From Geosiphon pyriformis (Eukaryota > Glomeromycota > Glomeromycetes > Archaeosporales > Geosiphonaceae): a DNA stretch of 64,000 nt. The stretch is taken from positions 62,001 to 126,000 of the forward strand of contig JAAOMT010000096.1 in NCBI GenBank assembly GCA_016748015.1. Reading direction: 5' to 3'. The notes below the pieces were generated by a model. That model saw only the letters and a list, made by a program, of their open reading frames with translations. It had not been told where the DNA came from and made no database searches. A program made the position numbers and the translations under genes. This document shows, in pieces, positions 12,075 to 23,386 of the stretch; within the stretch, counting starts at the first letter, position 1; each line of letters starts with the position of its first letter.

Positions 12075-12742
12075 TGTTATGAATTGGAATAACAAGCTAA
12101 TGGATAGCGAATGAGAACAGAATTGTAGAGTAATGGAAATAATCAAAAAGATTTCAACTTCAATGAGTAAATTGAATAAATATGGATTCAATGTACAAGA
12201 TCAGTTTTATAAAATATCTCAGTCACTATACTTTTCAAAAGATAACTGAAGAATCTGAAGGTAGAGGAGTAGTCCATACTGTCAACAAATGATCATGTCT
12301 GATATAATTCTATGCCTTATATTGGTGCTCTTAAAATTCAATATCAGGTATCAGATATATTTTTCAGTCACATTTTATTTAATAATCTTCAAATGCTGCA
12401 ATTACACGTTTCAGGAAAAAGGTAAAGAATAACCAACAAGTAATTTTTTATCCCAAGATGTTCAAATACTTGAAAGTAGGAAAAGAGAAATTTGTAATAA
12501 AAAAATGATTAAGATAAAAGTTGTTATTTTATTTATTTTTCTTTCTTTAATTCTTACATATTTTTCTATAGCTAAGAGATTCATTGCTTATATAGTTATC
12601 AAAAGTAATCAATAATCAGGTTAATGGTTAGGTCATTAATTAGGTTAATGATCACTTTCTAAAAATAGAATGACTAATTTATATAATATTAGTGGCTAAT
12701 ACATGTAATAATTAATAAGAAGTATAAGTTTTAACCATAACA
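12075..12742 (-). repeat. GYP2 LTR, 5' LTR of copy A1
   Basis: LTR of 668 bp. On the minus strand it begins TGTTATGGTT at 12742 and ends CATAACA at 12075. It is homologous to 25150-25853, 42554-43234, 55920-56586 and 62659-63389. It contains a block of 12-bp ATTGAYCTRATT-like tandem units near its 5' end. The GYP2 gag frame starts about 50 bp inside its lower edge, so this is the 5' LTR of A1 and not a solo LTR. Confidence 0.75.
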
Positions 12743-13540
12743 ATATAATTACTTTGCAGTAAAAGTCAACTCTTTTTCAGAAATTGTTTATTTAAAAGCT
12801 TATAAAAAATGTCTAGTTATTTTGCTATAAAAGTCAACTTTTTTACAGAAATCTTATCTGTAAACTATCTTAATATATATAATAAAAAATGTAAAAAAAA
12901 CATAAAAAAAAAAAATTTTATTAAAAAAATCATTTTTAGTTTAAATCTAAAATTACTAACAAATTATTAAAATTGGTAGCTAATTAATTTCAAAATATTA
13001 ATTAAGAATTGATGAATTTTAAGTGTAATAATTTAAAAAATTTGTTTTTTAAAGTATTTGTTTTATTAATTTATATATATAAAAATGATTTTAAATAAAA
13101 TAATTCTAAATAAAATTATTATTTCAAGATAAGATATATTTTTTCAAAGAGAAAAACTCTTCTTTTATACAATTTATTATAGTATTAGTTTTTGAATTTG
13201 CGCTTTTTTTTTGGCTATAATTTTAATAAATTTAAAAATATATTTTAAACTACAAATTGTTCCTATAAATTATAAATTATTTTGGGTAAATTATTAAATT
13301 ATTTTACAAAATTCTATAAAATTTAGCAAATTCTTGAATGTTATAAAGTTTAGAATATTGCATAATTTAATTATCACAATTTGTGTATTATATAAATCAA
13401 GTTATTAATTAGGTAGTAATATTTAATAATTTAATTAAATAATAAGTAATAATTGAAACAATAATAATATATGTTAATTGATAATAAAAATTATAAAAAT
13501 AATTTTATGTTAATTAATAATTAAAATTCTATTAATAACA
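12743..13540 (-). repeat. Truncated 3' LTR of old GYP1 copy D
   Basis: Aligns to the GYP1 LTR from about the position of 10440 in copy B to its 5' edge (ATTAATAACA at 13540), with most C and G replaced by T and A. The missing outer part is cut off by the GYP2 LTR at 12742, so A1 appears to have inserted in this LTR. The TATA-like TTTTATACAA and adjacent hairpin remain visible near 13155. Confidence 0.72.
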
Positions 13541-14353
13541 TAATTTTTTTTTAAGATTGAGTTTTATTAAAGTCCAAGTACTATCCATAATATTAAGATA
13601 ATAATCCAAAATTATTGATGTAATTTAATTTGAAAATTATTGAAATTTCACTTCTGTAAGCTTGTCAATATATTGTATTTTTATTAGTTGAAATATTGAA
13701 TTTTATAGGATATTTTTACAAGTATTGAATAAATTATGAAGTCTAAAAGCTATTTTAAGTCTGTAGTGAGCATTTATTTATCTAATTATTGTATTAAATT
13801 CATTGTGAATTTGTTTTTATATAGCTTCAAAAATAAAATTAGTTGTTTTAAGTTTCAGTTTTCATTGATACAATGTTTTTTTAATTTGAAAATATCAATA
13901 AATAGAGGTATATTTACTGTTTTTATTAAGATATATTTAAAATTTTTGTTGTATTATAATATTTAGGAAAATGTTAATAAGAATAAACAATAAGTTTTTT
14001 TTAAAATTTGTTTTAAAAGTTCTAATAAGTAACTTTTAGAATAACTTCTTGTGTTTTTTCTATAAGAATAATAATTTTGCAAATTATTTACTATTAAAAC
14101 TATAGTTTTTTTCTAAATATTATTAATTTGACTTCTATTAATTATTATAAATAAGTTAAAAAATGTTTTTAAGACTAATATTAATTTTTTAAATATTTGC
14201 TAAATATTTCAAAAAATAAGTATTATAAAATAAAAATAATAATAATATTTTAGAAAAATAAAAAAAAATTATTTTTGGGTATTAAAATTTTTATATATTT
14301 TTTGGTTTAATTGTTTTTTTTATAGTTATTTTACTATTTTTGTTTAATATTTT
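13541..14353 (-). pseudogene. ORF3 remnant of GYP1 copy D
   Basis: Minus-strand sequence between the LTR edge and the truncated LINE aligns with ORF3 and the downstream spacer of copies B and E (for example 13640-14190 against 2440-3000). It is full of stops and frameshifts; most C/G positions are now T/A. No coding capacity remains. Confidence 0.65.
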
Positions 14354-14364
14354 TGTGTTATTTT

Positions 14365-15264
14365 TTTTTTTTATGTTTATTGAGTGAAGTCCAAATGTAA
14401 CTTAGAACTATACATCATATAAATGATTTAAACTAGGTGTAAATCATGCTTTTTCTATACATGACTAGCCATTCAGGCCAATCAGAACAATACTATTCAC
14501 CTATATACACAAAGACCATGTCACTAATACCTAAGAGAAACTGACAAGACTTACATAACCCAAAACTAATACCATGTGCATTGGTAATATCCAGTAACCT
14601 AACCATACCAGCCAAAAGCATCAAAGGAAGACCAAAGACCAAGATGAGAATGAAGCCATCACATGGAATTAGCCTATTCTTTTCCATAAAAGCTTGATGT
14701 TTGGTCCGAACCAGCCAAAAGCCTTTCTGGAAAGCGATACACAATTCACATACAAAATTCACTATATTTAAACTCGCAACTTTGGGATCCTTAAAGACAG
14801 AAACTGACTCATCAAACCACCCACTGAATACAAAGCTCTTACACAGAGCAGCACAAATATCCACATTAGCAGCACAATCAAATAGTAACTGAGACACATA
14901 TGAAAAAGAATAAGATAACCCAGAGCACACCTCCCAAATAGAAGCATGAGTATTCATCAACCGAACATGATCAGCAGCATCAAACAGACAAGAAAAAACA
15001 TGATCTGAGACTTTGACATCTTCACAGAACAAATACACCACACTGGGATAAAGTCTACTATAAAGACACTTACACACAGCAACCAGAAGCCAATGATGTA
15101 AAGTCTTCATGAAATAAAAACAAAGACCAGCAGTTCACACACTAGTAAAGCCAGCAGCCAAGTAGGAATCTGGATGCCAAACCAACAATGATCTGGGCCA
15201 ATCAATATCAGCATGCAGACTGGCCACCATAACATGAGAACCAGAACCAATCTCCCAATGCACA
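14365..15264 (-). mobile_element. 5'-truncated LINE insertion
   Basis: About 900 bp of LINE 3' end, minus strand, with a poly-T run (poly-A tail) at the low-coordinate side and an abrupt 5' cut at 15264. It is flanked by an 11-bp direct repeat TGTGTTATTTT at 14354-14364 and 15265-15275, the signature of target-primed reverse transcription. Removing it restores the alignment of copy D with copy B around 3120-3160. Its base composition is much less AT-drifted than the host copy D, so it is younger. Confidence 0.85.
14493..15110 (-). CDS. LINE ORF2 C-terminal fragment
   Basis: Open frame of 205 residues corresponding to the C-terminus of LINE ORF2. The N-terminal part has the Cys/His motif found in this family (YLFCEDVKVSDHVFSC), which probably binds zinc; the remainder is the conserved tail seen in LINE-A (17532-17999) and LINE-B (51052-51456), with a WLVRTKHQAFMEKN block and a C-terminal LGISD motif. 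The first Met is only the first ATG in the surviving piece, not the natural start. Endonuclease, RT and RNase H are missing because the insertion is 5'-truncated, so no activity is expected. Confidence 0.78.
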   Translation of the reverse strand: MKTLHHWLLVAVCKCLYSRLYPSVVYLFCEDVKVSDHVFSCLFDAADHVRLMNTHASIWEVCSGLSYSFSYVSQLLFDCAANVDICAALCKSFVFSGWFDESVSVFKDPKVASLNIVNFVCELCIAFQKGFWLVRTKHQAFMEKNRLIPCDGFILILVFGLPLMLLAGMVRLLDITNAHGISFGLCKSCQFLLGISDMVFVYIGE

Positions 15265-17398
15265 TGTGTTATTTTAAAAAAATTATTAATATAAATAATT
15301 TAAATATTCAAATTTGATTTTTGTTTTATTACAATTATTGATTTTAAATTTTGGAAAATATTTTTAAAGTTAATTAAAAGAAAATATATACCAATTTGTA
15401 AAATTAATAATTTAAAATTGGTTCTAAAAAATAATATTTCAGTCAATTTTTATATACAACTTTTGCTAAAATTTTGTTATCAAATTTTAAATTATATAAT
15501 TATTGTTTAGAACTTCATAAATATAAAATGATTTATTCTATTTATGTTTAAACTTTCTATTCTATTATTTTTCTACCTTAATTCTATATAAAAAAACTTT
15601 ATTTTCAATTTTAAATTTATTGATAACAGATAGTAGTTTGTTGTCATGTTATTTTTTTTTGTTAAACTTATAATATTCAATATAAGTGACTAATATTTAT
15701 TGTTTTTTTTCTAATATATTAAAAAAAATATAAGTTCTTTGTTATAATATTTCTTAAAAGTTTTTTTTAGTAATTGGTTATATTAGATATATTTATATGG
15801 TAAAATTGATTAGTAATATGGCTGTTTTTTTATAATTTAAATCAAATAGTATGTGTTTTATTGTATTTTGTTTTAGTGTTTTATAAGTTAGTAACACTAA
15901 TAAAATAAAGATATTTTATTTTTGTTTAAAATTGGTTAAAACTTTGGTTAATAATTTACATAGTATTTAATTGAATTATTCTATTAATTTATTTGTTTAT
16001 AGATAATAGAATAATAATAGTAGTCTTTTAATATTAAATTGTTCACAAATTTTTTGTATTAGGTTGTTTACAAAATGTGTTTTTTGATTAGATAAAAGTT
16101 TAATTGGGTATTTATGTCTATAAATAATATCTTTATAGAAAAAATTTGCTATTGATTTTATGTTTGCTCTTTAAATAACTTTGGCTTTAAGTCATTTGGT
16201 AAGATAATTTACTATGACTGTAATATAATAATTTTTTTGTGTAATAATAGATATTCAATCAACTAAATTAATTCTTATTTTGTCAAAGAATTATTCAACT
16301 TTAATTGGATTTAAAGATTCAATAGGACAAATTCTTTTTTTTTTGACAATTATTACATAATTTTATATATTTTCAAATATTTTTTTATATGTAAAACCAA
16401 AATAATGTTCTAATATTTTTTGGATTGTATTATTTTTTTCTAAGTATACTAAAAATAAGTCTGTATATATGTTGTAAAGAATAGTTTTTTTCTTGTTTTC
16501 TTAGATTAATTTGAATAAGTTGGTTAAATTTCTATAATTTTAATAATAAATTTTGTTGTAATAAAGAAAATATTGTTTTGATTAGTATTGTAGTTAATGC
16601 TTTTTAATTAAAGATTAATTTTCTAACATAGTAAAAGTCTCCAAGTAGTTTTTGGGTTTTATTATTTGTTTGTTGTTTATTTGTTAAACTGATAGATTAT
16701 GGTATTAATAGATTATTAATATTAATTTTAATTTTGTTTTATTCTAAAAAGATTATTAACATTAATATGTAATTTTCTTAATTTGTAATAGATAATATAT
16801 TTGTAGTCAGCTAAAAAATCAGTTTATCAAAACCTTTTTTGTTAAGCTATTTGAAATTAATATTGTCAATAATAATGTTAAATTTTTTTTTTTTTCATAA
16901 ATACTATTAAAAGTATTTGAAGATCCATATAATAACTGCTGCTTTTAGTTTGATTAAATTATATTTTGTTTTAATAAATTTGAGTATTCTATTAACATAA
17001 ACAATAACTCATTTATTGTTATTGTTATCTAATTGTGATAGAATTATATCAAATACTGTATATAAAGCATTAATAGCTAATTGAAACCATTTGTTGAAAT
17101 CTGAATAAGCAAAAATTAAGATAGTAGTTAATTTTTCTTTCAGAGTTTTAAAGATTTTTTGTTAAACTAAAGTCTATTAATATTTCACATTTTTGTTGAT
17201 TAAATAGTTAAGAGATTTGGCTATTTCAAAAAAATTTTTAATGAATTTTCGATAATAAAAGACTAATTTTATAAATTCTTTTAATTTTATAGTGTTTTAA
17301 GGAACTTGGAAATTTTTAACAGCATTGATTATTTTGAGATTAGATTGAATTTCATCTTTGTTAACAATGTGTTCAAAAAAGATTAGACTTGTTTTTTT
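15265..17398 (-). pseudogene. Integrase, RNase H and RT remnant of GYP1 copy D
   Basis: Heavily AT-drifted minus-strand sequence that aligns with 3160-5290 of copy B in the same order: integrase C-terminus (about 15330-15900), integrase core and zinc region (15900-16450), RNase H (about 16840-17050) and the end of RT (17100-17390). Nearly every difference from B is C-to-T or G-to-A. It is broken at its high end by LINE-A, after which the RT resumes at 25031. Confidence 0.7.
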
Positions 17399-17531
17399 TT
17401 TTTTTTTATTATTGCTTAACAAGTAAGGCCCAAACACTATCTAGTGTTATACATTAAAGAATTGATCTAAACTAGGCATGAATCATGCATTTTTTACATG
17501 TGACCAGCCACTCGGGCCAATCAGAACAACA

Positions 17532-20500
17532 CTACGCATTTATATAAACTGATACCGAATCACCTACACCTGAAAAGAACAAACAGGACTTGCGAAAACC
17601 AAAATGAACACCCAAAGCATCAGTGATACCAAGTAATTTAACCACTCCTGCAAAAAACCTTGAAGCCAAACCATGAACTGAGATAACAGCCGAACCATCC
17701 GGTGGGATCAATCCATTTTTTTCTATATAAGCACAATGCTTAACACAAACTAACCAGACATCCTTCCTGAAAGCAAGACCAAGAAAATGCACAAACTTGA
17801 CAATCTCTAAAACTGCAATTTTGGGGTCGCAAAAGACGCAAACAGTTTCATGAAACCAATCATTGAAAACAAAGCCCTTAAAAAGAGCCATGGACACGGA
17901 GGAATCAGATACACAGGATGACAACAAATGTAAAATATCCAAGGAGGAAAGAAAGGAACCAGAAAGCGCCTTCCAGACTCCTACATGAGAATTCAGCAAC
18001 TGACATCAAGTGGATTTGTCAATCTTGCAGGAGAACACATGATCTGACACCTCTATCTCACCACAATATAAGCATAACACACTAGAATAGTGTCTATTAT
18101 AAAGGCGTTTTCATACAGCAACTGGCAGCTAATAATGCAGAGCCTTCATAAAGTAAGTGTGTATACTGGCCGAAGGCCTGCTGGTAAAACCCGTAGCCAT
18201 GTGCAAGTCAGAATGCCAAACCAATGACGAGCGGAGCCAATCAACCTCGGAAAACAGACGTCCCACTAAAACCTTAGAACCAGAACCAACCTCCTAGTGT
18301 GCATGACAAACAGAACAATAAATATCATGGATAAAATGTCTTGCATTTTCAGAAACAACACCACCATCAACTGCTAAGAAACGTTTACTCAAGCAGGGGG
18401 GAAGATACCACTTGGAGAAAAAAGCGGCACCAGCAATCTCATCAGCACACTCGTTTCTCGGAACGCCAAAATGACTTTTTACCTTGTGAAAACTGACTCC
18501 CAACTCCTTACTACGAATCAAGTTGACAATATAACAATGTTTGATCCAACACTGATTATAAAAATTGGGACACATCAGACTCAACTCCGACCTACAAGCA
18601 TCCAAAGCTGATTGATTATCTGAAAACAAATAAATAGAGCTTGATGAAAGGACACACTCTAAAGCCAAGACAATAGCCTACAACTCTGCCAAAGTAGACG
18701 ACATCAAACCTGACACATTAACACCCAAACTCACACCAATGTCCTCAAAAAAAACAGCAGTGCCAGCTCTACAGCCAACCATGCCAAGATTACTAAGGAA
18801 CCCATCTGTATAAACTGACAAACTGTTAGCACCAGTCACCAGGAAACAATCATAAACAAGCACATATTCACTGGATTTAAGAATGTTCAAAGGACCACTG
18901 TTATTCAAAACCAAAGACTGAGTGTGAGAAGATCCCACACTATTGAGAAACAAAACAGAATGCTTGAACCACTCAGGAACAGAGCCATGGAGGTCCAATC
19001 TCTTCTACTGCTTGAAGATATACTAATCATAGACAGCACCATGATAATCACAAAGTTGATTCACAAAAACAATACCATACCACCGAAGGGATGGGAGAAA
19101 CCTGAAAAATCTTGACTCACTCAGGACCATAAACATTGGTACCCCACCACAAAACCAAAAAGAATTGACCAAAGAGCCACCCAGAGACACATTGCAATCA
19201 AGAAGAACACGAACCATGTCTGCCAGAAAGTTATTAGATGCACTAACCCGAATATGGACAGGAGAACTCAACAGATGAATAAGACGCCAATACAGAACTT
19301 GCAAGTCATAAGACCTGTGGAAAAACAAACAACCCAAGATACCACTAGAGTTCGCAAAACTGACAAGAAAAGCAATCTTGCTCTCAGACTGAATTTGAAA
19401 AAATAACTTTAAACCATAAAATGAAGGGTGATGAATCACATCATTAAAGAAATCAAGTGGCAGACCAGATTTGAGCTTTAAACCTTTACAAATCAGAGCA
19501 TCCCACTTGTTGCACACGCCAACAGGAACAAAACTGAATTGAGTTCTATAGCTGACTATTGGATGTAGAACTGCTGACACCAAATATAAAAACTGTTTAT
19601 TCAAGACCACCTTCTTCAACACCAGATTGGTGAAAAAACGAACGTTCGAATGCATCTTAACCAAACTAGGCTTCAAAAAACCCTCAGTCAAAAGAAAAAT
19701 GCCCAGATATTGGTGTGATTCCCCCTTTTTGGCAATAGAAATGGGTGAACCACTGATAAAAAGAGAGGGATTGCTAACTCTGCTATTGATAGAAATGGCT
19801 ACCATTTTGTCATTAACATGAAAAAATTCACTAGCAATATTGAGAATATGTTGAGTAGCCGTCTAACTGCTGCCAACCCAAATCGTATCATCAACAAAAG
19901 CACCAGTGGCAAAAAAAGAAGAAAACCCAGCCTGAGATTCAGAATGACCATTTTTGGAAACAAAGTGAGAATTCAATCTATACCCACATACACTCTCCTG
20001 TCTTTTGACTTCGCACAAAAGAGGATCATAAAATATGCACCAGAGAAGAGGGGAGAAGACTTCTCCCTGGTCCAAACCATTGTGCACACAATAACCACTT
20101 GTTAACCCAAAATCTGTCATAACTTGGTTGGTATGATCCCTATGAATACTGCCAAAAAACCGAATAAATTTGCTACACATCTTAATCCTGACCAAACTTT
20201 TCTTGAGATGCTCTCAGCCAACTGAGTCATATGCTTTTTGCATGTCTTGAAAAACCAGCCAGAGCTCTCTGTTTTTCTCCAAAGCATCTTCGATTACTGA
20301 TCCAATTGCAAAAATAAGAGACTGGGTTGTTGTACCCTTTAAAACCAAAAAATTGTCCCTTCGAAAAACATCAAAAGTGCTACACGCCAAAGAAATTCTG
20401 TCAGAGAGAATCTTGGAAAGAATCTTGTGAGCTGTTTTAATCAAGGCAATAAGATGTGTATTCGTCAGAACACCTTCTTACTCATAGGGTTTGGGAATCA

Positions 20501-22202
20501 TCGAGACCCATGCTTCCTTCCAAGGGCTAGGCACCAATTCTCTGGACAAACAAAAGTTCAAAAGCACCAGCAACATATCCAGAACTGACCTATTACAGTG
20601 TTTCCAAAGCTCATTTGAAATACCTGACAAACCAGCTGTTTTGTCATCTGGAAGATTAAAAACCACCCCAAAAAACTCATCATACTCAATTGAGCACATA
20701 ACTCCAGAAAAAGCTTTATCAAAAACATATTCTAATGGTTAATACTGGTGACACCAATCAACTGAGATATTACTGACCACCCAGCACTTTCTAGTCCAAC
20801 CCTCCATGATCACATCTACCTTAGACTTAACCAGATCAGGTTCCAAAATCAATTCATCATCAACCACCAAATGATTCAGCACAACCTTATGAAACGGGCA
20901 TTCCAATATACTCCTTATCATATGACTCTTATTCATTTCAAAGCTTTCCATCCTTCTGCTTATGACAGACCTGATGTTTGCCTCTTTAGTATTCTGAGAC
21001 TTAATAAGCTTGGACGCCTAATAAGATTTCCTAACACCCAAAAGAACAGAAAAAACACGACCAGATTCCACACCAGAGTTCACCAAATTCTGAATGGTTG
21101 AAGCTTTAACACTGTCCAAAGAAGCCCAATGCTCCATGAGAGAAGCAAAATCCAAAGCACACCCTACACGAGACGCCTTAATAATCTTCGAAACCAGAAG
21201 CTCCAATTTGTGAAACTTCGAAGAGTCTTTGATAAAGACATCGTTGAATTCCTTGAACCATTTTTTCTTGAAAACCTTACCAGCTGAGAAAACTATTATT
21301 CTGCAAATAACACTCCACATTACATCTAAATCCGAAAGCCTCGCAGAGGCATCAAACTCATCTGAGAACAAAGTAGCATTGGCTGACGTAGCACCTTTAA
21401 AACTGTTCTACTTAATCTCATCAGCACCCTTGAAATCAAATTTCCAATGGTCCCTATTCACTTGTCTGTGAAGAGAGTTTAACTGCATATTCAAAAGTCC
21501 ACCCAAACCTACAGCCATTGAAACAGCTTGGTAATCCATATCAAAATGCTTACTAACATCCAAAACTTCACAATTCACTATCACATCGATCAGATTTGGA
21601 GAAACAAACACATAATCAATCATCTTCATGACACCCCTAGAATTTGCCCAAGTGGGCAATTTTGAAGCTAGGCTTCCAGCCAAAAAATTCACCAGACCCA
21701 AATCTAGACACTTTTTAAAACTTGCATATTTATGAGAACCGTCTTCATTGAAATCACCACCAAGAACAACGAAGGAAGATTCATTAACAGCTTTTGTAAT
21801 GAGACAGTTGACTTCACCAGCCTAAGAGAACTGAACTGCTGAGGAAGCACCAGCATATAGTCCCAGAATAGACACCGAAAGTTTATTTCTGAAAAGTAAC
21901 TTAATGGACAAGAGCTGACCAGACATTTCTGAAATCTTACACATATGTTTTGCCAAAGAAAAATTTATGATGACTACAACACCAGCACTCAGATAGCCAG
22001 ATTCTAAACCAGAGATAAACATTTATACACCATCAAATTTGTTGACAATCCAGAAATGAATCTTTCCTCTTAACTTTGATTCTGTAAAAATAGAAACTAA
22101 ATTGTCTTTATCCTTATGCCAATGAATGACATCGTCCTATTTCACAGGATTGTTCATTCCTCTGACGTTGCAAGTAGCAATATTCCAAATCAGATTGGTC
22201 AT
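17532..22202 (-). pseudogene. LINE-A ORF2: endonuclease, RT, RNase H, zinc motif
   Basis: Starts at ATG 22202, overlapping the ORF1 stop (ATGA). Readable order: APE endonuclease with GGDFNEDGS at about 21736-21762 and an ANSRG...IDYVFVSPN block near 21590-21650; RT with an ISNELWKHC finger motif near 20600, TTTQS near 20320, and the active site AFVDD intact at about 19887-19901; RNase H with SVYTDG near 18801-18820 and a VKSHFGVPRNECAD block near 18450; a C-terminal CLYCGE..DHVFSC zinc motif near 18030-18085; and a conserved tail to 17532. About a dozen stops occur at sites that are Trp, Gln or Arg in LINE-B or by family pattern. It would nick target DNA and copy the RNA in place. Despite intact catalytic residues, the stops make it a pseudogene. 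Confidence 0.85.
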
Positions 22203-22512
22203 TGAGAAGAAGAAGAATTTGAACCTACACCAAAACTGTCTACTTTGGCCGAAAGGCCCAGAACTGTTTTTATCAGACACTTCATGCTGTCTTCCAACTT
22301 GGACACCACAGATACATCAAAAAACACCACTCCCACAACAACCTTACCACTGGTGGCTGCACCTGAACCCTTACTCATCACTATATCTGCCCCTTAATTC
22401 TGTGATGAAGGAGTCACCAACGGCTGACATCTAGGGCTTGGCTGGGAAACCATTGGCCCAAGTGCATCCAACCTCTTAGCCAGCTTATCCACCTGCTCCG
22501 CGAGGCTGGCAA

Positions 22513-23386
22513 TGTTATGGTTTAAGAATTTAACAAAAGAATCATAAAAATAATACAAACTATTCAATCATAATATAGCGCAGTAATAATTTTAGAAAAA
22601 TAATGATTAACATAGTAGCAAACACCATTTTGTGATAGTGGCAAGCACCAGTTCACAATAGCAGCCAACATCAACTGGTGATAGCAGCAAACACCAGGTT
22701 AAAATATCAAAAAGAAAGTATTACAATGTGTTTTCTCATAGAACTACAAACATGTATATATACAGTAGCTTTAATATTGGGAAAAAAGAAGCAAGTAATA
22801 AAAATCATAACTTATCAAGCAATAGATCCAATTTTATCCAACAAACTCCATTTTAAATCATACTTTCAAATTAAATATCCCAAAAAACCTTTAAATCAAA
22901 AAGAAATGAAAAAGAATATTTAAAACTGAATTATCACAACCCAAAGTATTAAGAAACTTACTTGTATTATTTATTAAATGAAACTATCATTCATCAACTG
23001 AATCTCTTGGAAGAATAATCCTTGATCAAGATTATTCACGTTATTACTAATTGATAAAAGCTTTATTGTAAGAATTAGAAAAAGCACTAAAAGCCATTAA
23101 CATTCTGTGTTTCTAGATTAGAGAAACACATCAGACAATTGTAAAGATAGTCTCAAAAAAGACCCCAGACAGTGGGTAGATTTCAGTTCAGCCTCTAAGA
23201 AGGAGTACATAAACACACACAACAATCAGGAATTGAAGAATAACTTACATCACAACATTAAAAAGAAAGCCTTCAGTATAACAGTAACATTATTACACAA
23301 ATAGAATTAAGAAACTCACGAAAGACTGATTGCAATTAAAATGGGATATCAGCAATTAAATATAACAAAAAAACCATCTTGTAACA
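22513..23386. repeat. Solo LTR of a third family (LTR3)
   Basis: Insertion of 874 bp inside LINE-A ORF1, starting TGTTATGG and ending CTTGTAACA. Removing it and one tetranucleotide restores the ORF1 reading (Glu-Cys-Ser-Leu, then Ser-Leu-Ala-Glu). The flanking tetranucleotides on the minus strand are TCAC and TTGC, both one transition from TCGC. It carries four 23-bp tandem units (22614-22705). I see no coding content or internal gene; the short track-like open stretch at 22678-22923 has no recognisable product. Strand is undecided. Confidence 0.78.
22614..22705. repeat. Four 23-bp tandem repeats in LTR3
   Basis: Four consecutive 23-bp units of the form AGYRGCAARCACCAGTTYRYRAT (first unit AGTAGCAAACACCATTTTG, last AGCAGCAAACACCAGG). 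They lie about 100 bp from the left edge of LTR3. Such repeats in LTRs often act as upstream promoter elements, but that role is not shown here. Confidence 0.75.

Larger units (their letters stand above)
1..12742 (-). mobile_element. GYP2 copy A1 with GYP1 copy B nested inside
   Basis: Outer minus-strand retrotransposon. Its 5' LTR is 12075-12742, the gag start is 11753-12022, and the rest resumes at 1374 after the 9.8-kb insertion of copy B. Copy A2 runs without that insertion from the equivalent of base 1330 to the equivalent of base 11371, which independently supports the nesting. The right edge (12742) abuts a truncated GYP1 LTR of old copy D, so A1 probably inserted into that LTR. The 3' end is outside the window. 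Confidence 0.7.
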
